From JBKBIP01 sp046297495 (GTDB lineage: Bacteria; Planctomycetota; Planctomycetia; Gemmatales; Gemmataceae): a stretch of 30,054 nt of DNA. The notes beneath the pieces are model-generated. The model did not search any database. It was not told where the DNA came from and worked only from the letters and a program-made list of their open reading frames with translations. The stretch spans positions 1 through 30,054 of the forward strand of contig JBKBIP010000049.1 of NCBI GenBank assembly GCA_046297495.1, written 5' to 3'. Position 1 is the stretch's first letter. The number at the start of each line of letters is the position of its first letter. This document shows positions 25,854-30,054 of this stretch, one piece after another. Position numbers and translations under genes: made by a program.

Positions 25854-28631
25854 TCAGCGCGCCGTGGACTGAGGCGGCAGGGGGCGGCGCCATTCGTCGA
25901 TGAGCGAAGCCACCAGGGCGGTCCAGCCGGTTTGGTGGGAGGCGCCCAGACCCATGCCGTTGTCACCATGAAAATACTCATGGAACAGCGGCAGGTCGCG
26001 CCAGTGCGGGTCTTCCTGAAACTTTTGCGCGGCGCCGTGGCAGGGACGTCGGCCCGTGGCATCCCGCGTGAAAATCCGGAGCAGCCGATTAGCGACCTCT
26101 TGGGCCATGTCCAGGAAAGAAATGGGCTGTCCCCCGGTCGCTGGGGGACATAGCTGGAACGAGGTACCGAACGTCGTGCCTAGCTTGCGCAGCGCTTCGA
26201 TCAGCAGGAAGCAGGTGGGGAGCCAGATTGGACCGCGCCAGTTCGAGTTGCCCCCTTTGATCTTGCACTCCGCCTCGGCTGGCTCGTAGGCCACGATGTT
26301 ATCATCCAGCACGAACGGCTGGTCCTGATGCACCTTGGACAAGCTCCGAATTCCATACGCCGACAGGAATTCCGTTTCGTCCCAGACGCGTTCCAAGAGG
26401 CGTTGAATTTGGCGTTGATCGAGGATGGTGAAGACGTAAGTGAGCTTGCCGCCGCGGTCGATGCGGTGAACCACCTGGTCCACGATTTCTTGGCGGTTGC
26501 GCAGGAACCAATAAAAGCCGCTGGAGAAATCCTGAAATGGCTCGATCCACTCCGGCTCCAAGCGCTCGACGGCGAACAGCGGCACCAAGCCCACCAGTGA
26601 GCGCACGCGAAACTTGCGGAACTTCCCATCCGGGTAACGCAACACATCGTAAAAGAAGCCATCGCGCTCATCCCAAAGTTGATAGTCGCGATTGCCCATG
26701 TGTTTCATGGCGGCGGCGACGTAAATGTAATGCTGGAAGAACTTGGTGGCCAGCCCCTCGTACACGCGGTTTTCCGTGGCTAGCTCCATGGCGATGCGCA
26801 TCAGGTTGAGGCAGAACATTCCCATCCAGCCGGTGGCGTCGGCTTGTTCCAGCTGCGCGCCATCCCTGAACCGCTCGCTGCGATCCACCACCGTGATATT
26901 GTCCAGACCGAGAAAGCCCCCCTCGAAGATGTTGTTTCCTTCCCGATCCACCTTGTTGATCCACCAGGCGAAATTGATGAGCAATTTGTGAAAACATTTC
27001 TCCAGGAAGTCCCGGTCCCCCTTGCCGGTGCGGATGCGTTCCATGTTGTACACGCGCCAGACCGCCCAGGCGTGGACGGGCGGATTCAGGTCGGAAAATT
27101 CCCATTCGTAAGCGGGAATTTGGCCGTTGGGATGTTGAAACTGTTCAAACAGCAAGAACCACAACTGTTCCTTGGCGTAGCGCGGGTCGATGAGGGCGAA
27201 GGTGACGCAGTGAAACGCCAGGTCCCAGGCCGCGAACCACGGATATTCCCATTTGTCCGGCACCGTCATGATGCGCATGGAGTTCAAATGGCGCCAGTGC
27301 TGGTTGCGGACGGCACGCCGCTTGTCAGGCGGGGGACATTGTGGATTGTCTCCATCCTGCCAAATCGCGACATCGAACAGATAGCTTTGTTTCGTCCACA
27401 GCAAGCCGGCGAAGGCCTGGCGCTGAAGGAGGCGCTCCTCGGCGCTGGCGTCGGGGGGGTGAATGGCGGCGTAAAACGCATCCGCTTCTCGGCGGCGCTG
27501 GTCGATCAGCGCATCCACCGCGCCCAATGGATCGGACAGCTCCGCCTTGTCCGTCAAACGCAGCCGCAGCACCACCGCGCCGCCGCTCGGCACCTCGGCC
27601 CAGCGATAGTGAAGGGCCGCCTTGGTTCCGACCTGGCTCGGATTGACGCACGGTTCGCCGTCGATCAGCCAGCGGTGAAACGCATCCTTGACGTGGGGCT
27701 TGCGACTGACATGCCCCGCGCCAAAGACGCGCGGGCCGTTCGTCTCATTGTCCGTGAATAGCGGCGTGCCACCGGCGGGAGCATGAAGATAGCGCAAGCC
27801 CAATTGATAGCGCACCGGCACATTGAGAGGAATCGGAACCTGGGTGTTGTCTGCCACGAGACACAGCGCGGCGGGACCAACGTCTCGCAAGCGGATGACC
27901 GGTTCGACCGGCACGGCGTCGGGAGCGCCGTTCCCTGGCCAGGCGGCGGGCGGCCAGGCCCAGATGTTGCGAAACCACAGGTGCGGCAAGATGTGCAGCG
28001 TGGCCGGCTCCGGTCCGCGATTGATCGCTTCGATGCGCAGCACCAAGTCTTCGGCATCCACCTTGGCATATTCGATGAAGATGTCGAAATACCGATCCGC
28101 GTCGAAAATGCCCGTGTCGAGCAGCTCGAACTCCGGGCCGCGGCCGCCGCGCCGTTGATTCTCCTCCACCAACCAGCGATAGGGGAATTCCTGGTGCGGA
28201 TACTTGTAGAGGAATTTCATGTACGAGTGGGTCGGCGTGTTGTCCAGATGGAAGTAGTATTCCTTGACATCCTCCCCATGATTTCCTTCATGGGGCGTCA
28301 GGCCGAACAGCCGTTCCTTGAGGATCGGATCGTGGCCGTTCCAGAAGGCGGGGGCGAAGATCAGAAATTGATAGCGGTCGCACAAGCCGGCGATGGCGTC
28401 CTCGCCCCACCGATACGCCTTGCTGCGCGCCAGGTCGTGGGGCAAGTAGGCCCAAGCGTTGCCGTCGGCGCTATAATCCTCGCGCACCGACGCCCAAGCC
28501 CGATCCGCGACATACGGCCCCCAGCGCCGCCACTGGAAAATCTCATCGGTGATTTCTTGCAAACGTTCGTGTTCTGGCGTGAGGGAAAAAGGGGACGCGA
28601 CTCGATTTCGATGATCATCAGATTCCGTCAT
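25854..28631 (-). CDS. GH63/MGH1-like glycoside hydrolase
   Basis: The ATG at 28631 (MTESDDHRNR) gives 925 aa. It is chosen because GGAGAG lies six bases upstream and the family core LTPEHERLQEITDEIFQWRRWGPYVADRAWASVREDYSADGNAW starts soon after. Motifs of the GH63-like (alpha/alpha)6 barrel are clear: YRWGEDAIAGLCDRYQ, WDLAFHCVTFALIDP, WDERDGFFYDVLRYPDGKF, GGNSNWRGPIWLPTCFLL and a C-terminal EYFHGDNGMGLGASHQTGWTALVASLI. It has no signal peptide, so it is probably cytoplasmic and acts on a glycosylglycerate, trehalose-like or alpha-glucan substrate; the substrate is not determinable. It follows a TPR gene by 13 bp, and its start lies inside an inverted-repeat element. Confidence 0.9.
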   Translation of the reverse strand: MTESDDHRNRVASPFSLTPEHERLQEITDEIFQWRRWGPYVADRAWASVREDYSADGNAWAYLPHDLARSKAYRWGEDAIAGLCDRYQFLIFAPAFWNGHDPILKERLFGLTPHEGNHGEDVKEYYFHLDNTPTHSYMKFLYKYPHQEFPYRWLVEENQRRGGRGPEFELLDTGIFDADRYFDIFIEYAKVDAEDLVLRIEAINRGPEPATLHILPHLWFRNIWAWPPAAWPGNGAPDAVPVEPVIRLRDVGPAALCLVADNTQVPIPLNVPVRYQLGLRYLHAPAGGTPLFTDNETNGPRVFGAGHVSRKPHVKDAFHRWLIDGEPCVNPSQVGTKAALHYRWAEVPSGGAVVLRLRLTDKAELSDPLGAVDALIDQRRREADAFYAAIHPPDASAEERLLQRQAFAGLLWTKQSYLFDVAIWQDGDNPQCPPPDKRRAVRNQHWRHLNSMRIMTVPDKWEYPWFAAWDLAFHCVTFALIDPRYAKEQLWFLLFEQFQHPNGQIPAYEWEFSDLNPPVHAWAVWRVYNMERIRTGKGDRDFLEKCFHKLLINFAWWINKVDREGNNIFEGGFLGLDNITVVDRSERFRDGAQLEQADATGWMGMFCLNLMRIAMELATENRVYEGLATKFFQHYIYVAAAMKHMGNRDYQLWDERDGFFYDVLRYPDGKFRKFRVRSLVGLVPLFAVERLEPEWIEPFQDFSSGFYWFLRNRQEIVDQVVHRIDRGGKLTYVFTILDQRQIQRLLERVWDETEFLSAYGIRSLSKVHQDQPFVLDDNIVAYEPAEAECKIKGGNSNWRGPIWLPTCFLLIEALRKLGTTFGTSFQLCPPATGGQPISFLDMAQEVANRLLRIFTRDATGRRPCHGAAQKFQEDPHWRDLPLFHEYFHGDNGMGLGASHQTGWTALVASLIDEWRRPLPPQSTAR

Positions 28632-28674
28632 AATCGACTCTCCATCAGCAAATACGAGTCGCGTCCCCTTTTTC
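28585..28674. repeat. 90-bp element with perfect 20-bp inverted ends
   Basis: The sequence at 28585-28604 is the exact reverse complement of 28655-28674, separated by 50 bp. The ends begin with G-A5-G4 and read GGGGACGCGACTCG, similar in style to REP/MITE ends linked to IS200-like RAYT transposases; this likeness is from memory. The element covers the last codons and stop of the TPR gene and the ribosome site, ATG and first 16 codons of the glycoside hydrolase. Confidence 0.85.
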
Positions 28675-30054
28675 TGGCTGCCATTCATCGAGCAGGCGGC
28701 CGATGTCGCGGTAGCTGAAATCGAGATTGGCCAGCTCGTGCCCCCAATCGATGGCGGCGGTCCAGTCGCTGGCGTCGGCACACCCTTGGGCAAGCTGGAA
28801 GAGGATTTCCTTGCGGTTGTCTTCTTCCGTGGCTGGCAAGTTCTTCAGGGCCTCCTCGAAGTTGCGTTGCGCCAGCCGCCAGTTGCCGCGACTCTTGAAG
28901 CCGAAGCCCAGGTACATGAACGCCCGCCAGGCGCAGCGCGTATCGGCGCGGGCCGCTTGCAACTCGCGGATGGCTTCGTCGGACTGGCCGGCGCGCAACA
29001 AGCGAATGCCTAGCTCCAGGCGATAGGTTAGTTCCAACGGGAAGCGGTCGGCTTTCTGACGAAATAGCTCCAATTCGCGGCTGTTGATCTCTTTCAAATA
29101 GCGAATGCGCGCGCGGCGCAGGTTGTCGTTGTCCGGCTCGTTGTCCAAGCGGTCCTCGATCAGGGCCAAGTCACGGCGGAATGGTTCCAACTCCAGCTCG
29201 GCCAGCTGCACAGCGATCTCGAAATCGTTGCCGATGGCGGCCAAGCCTTCTTGCAGAACCGCGCGCGCCTGCTCCATCTGGCCTTCGCGGCGATGGATGG
29301 CGGCCAATTGCAAGTAAGCGCCGGGCTGCGTGGGATCGGTCGTGATCACGCTCCGCGCTTCCGTCAGCTCGCGTGCCAGCCGATCCCCGACCGGCGCGGC
29401 GCGGCCACGCATCATCCGCGACCGTTCGGGGGCGCTTTCGACATCGTCATATTTGCCGCGTTGGATAGTGGCGTTGGCGGCCAAGTCTTTGGTTTTTTGA
29501 CCAGCCTCTTTGTCGGCGGGATCGGCCTTGCGCACCAAGTCCCACATGGCGATGGCCGGTCCCAGATTGCCTCGTTTCTCGTACAAGCGGGCCAAGGCGC
29601 GGTTGAGGTGAATTTGATGGGCGTCCTTCCGCCGGGCTTCCTCCAGTATCCAGATGGCTACATCGAGCAAGCCGAGCGCGTCAGCGGCCTCGGCCATGTC
29701 GAGTTGGGCGGCCATGTCCCAGGGATTGCGGCCTAGAATCTCCTCCCCCAGCAGCAGAACCTTGAGGTGGTCCTTGGTCTGTTTGCTGGTCTTGAGCTTG
29801 GCCCAGGCGGCCGAGTTGCTAATCGTGGCCATGAAGGCGCCGCGCATGTTGTTCTTGTATTTGGCTTTTTGGGCTTTGCGCAGCGCCTGGCGATAAATGA
29901 GATTGCCCGGATCGATCTTGCAACACGTCATCAGGAGTTCGATGCCGTAGTCGTGATTGCCGCTGGCGATGACCTGGTTGGCCTTCTCGAATTGGGCGAC
30001 GGCGATGCGGCGATGCTCGGCGCTGACAGGGGGTAGGCGCGGTTGGTCTGCTTC
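28645..30054 (-). CDS. TPR-repeat protein, start beyond the window
   Basis: The frame is open to the right edge (reading EADQPRLPPVSAEHRRIAVAQ...), so the N-terminus is outside; at least 469 aa are visible. It is made of helical tetratricopeptide units such as AQLDMAEAADALGLLDVAIWILEEARR, IHLNRALARLYEKRGNLGPAIAMWDLVRKADP and AFMYLGFGFKSRGNWRLAQRNFEEALKNLP. No catalytic domain is visible, so it is probably a scaffold. It is followed after 13 bp by the GH63-like gene on the same strand. The last ten residues (QPEKGDATRI...) are encoded by the end of the inverted-repeat element, so the natural C-terminus may have been replaced. Confidence 0.85.
   Translation of the reverse strand, partial: EADQPRLPPVSAEHRRIAVAQFEKANQVIASGNHDYGIELLMTCCKIDPGNLIYRQALRKAQKAKYKNNMRGAFMATISNSAAWAKLKTSKQTKDHLKVLLLGEEILGRNPWDMAAQLDMAEAADALGLLDVAIWILEEARRKDAHQIHLNRALARLYEKRGNLGPAIAMWDLVRKADPADKEAGQKTKDLAANATIQRGKYDDVESAPERSRMMRGRAAPVGDRLARELTEARSVITTDPTQPGAYLQLAAIHRREGQMEQARAVLQEGLAAIGNDFEIAVQLAELELEPFRRDLALIEDRLDNEPDNDNLRRARIRYLKEINSRELELFRQKADRFPLELTYRLELGIRLLRAGQSDEAIRELQAARADTRCAWRAFMYLGFGFKSRGNWRLAQRNFEEALKNLPATEEDNRKEILFQLAQGCADASDWTAAIDWGHELANLDFSYRDIGRLLDEWQPEKGDATRIC

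Noticed and set aside
25854..28793. Longer N-terminal version of the GH63-like gene from 28793
   Set aside because: The extra 54 residues lie over the TPR gene in another frame, lack family similarity, and a good ribosome site precedes 28631.

Overview
The window looks like a draft genome fragment from a planctomycete, possibly the order Gemmatales; the order is an inference. The support is a family-specific ECF sigma factor with a FecR-type partner, a DUF1552 plus DUF1592-type cytochrome pair, a secreted sulfatase and esterase, a DUF2924 plus large serine recombinase pair, and GC-rich coding sequence. A 100-N scaffold gap lies inside hsdR, so the sequence is an assembly in which some gene breaks may be artefacts.

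Layout. Positions 1-5.9 kb hold a defence cluster: the end of a DUF4411 PIN-like gene, a type I restriction HsdR subunit coupled to it, and an OLD-like AAA ATPase whose TOPRIM part looks internally deleted. Positions 5.9-8.6 kb hold a divergent metal-resistance locus: a MerR-type regulator with the mercury cysteine triad, an SBF/ACR3-type exporter broken by a 4-bp tandem duplication, and a one-frame CopZ-MerT-MerP fusion behind a MerR-like promoter. Positions 8.8-11.5 kb hold a recombinase module: a small HTH ORF, two hairpins, a 70-aa ORF, DUF2924 and a serine recombinase. The recombinase loses its C-terminus where a DNA methyltransferase fragment begins.

Positions 11.4-16.7 kb are a scrapyard of gene pieces: methyltransferase, integrase N-terminus, formylglycine-enzyme-like C-terminus, FkbM methyltransferase, truncated GntR regulator, frameshifted ACT protein, Tat-signal/DUF1080 chimera, and a sulfatase head joined to an Ig-like tail. 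One intact secreted protein sits among them. Positions 16.9-22.8 kb are orderly and collinear: ECF sigma, FecR-like partner, DUF1552, multi-DUF cytochrome and esterase, followed by a frameshifted secreted protein. That protein is cut by the left edge of a decayed integrative element made of a TOPRIM fragment and a tyrosine integrase. The integrase reads antisense through the tRNA-Asp(GTC) gene and its terminator.

Positions 25.7-30 kb, on the minus strand, hold a TPR protein followed by a GH63-like glycoside hydrolase. A 90-bp element with perfect 20-bp inverted ends spans the stop codon of the first gene and the start codon of the second.

The most interesting items are this inverted-repeat element that supplies a start codon, the CopZ-MerT-MerP fusion with a retained internal ribosome binding site, the integrase/tRNA overlap, and the repeated head-to-tail gene chimeras, which are either real deletions or assembly misjoins. 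No wholly new system can be claimed from the sequence alone.
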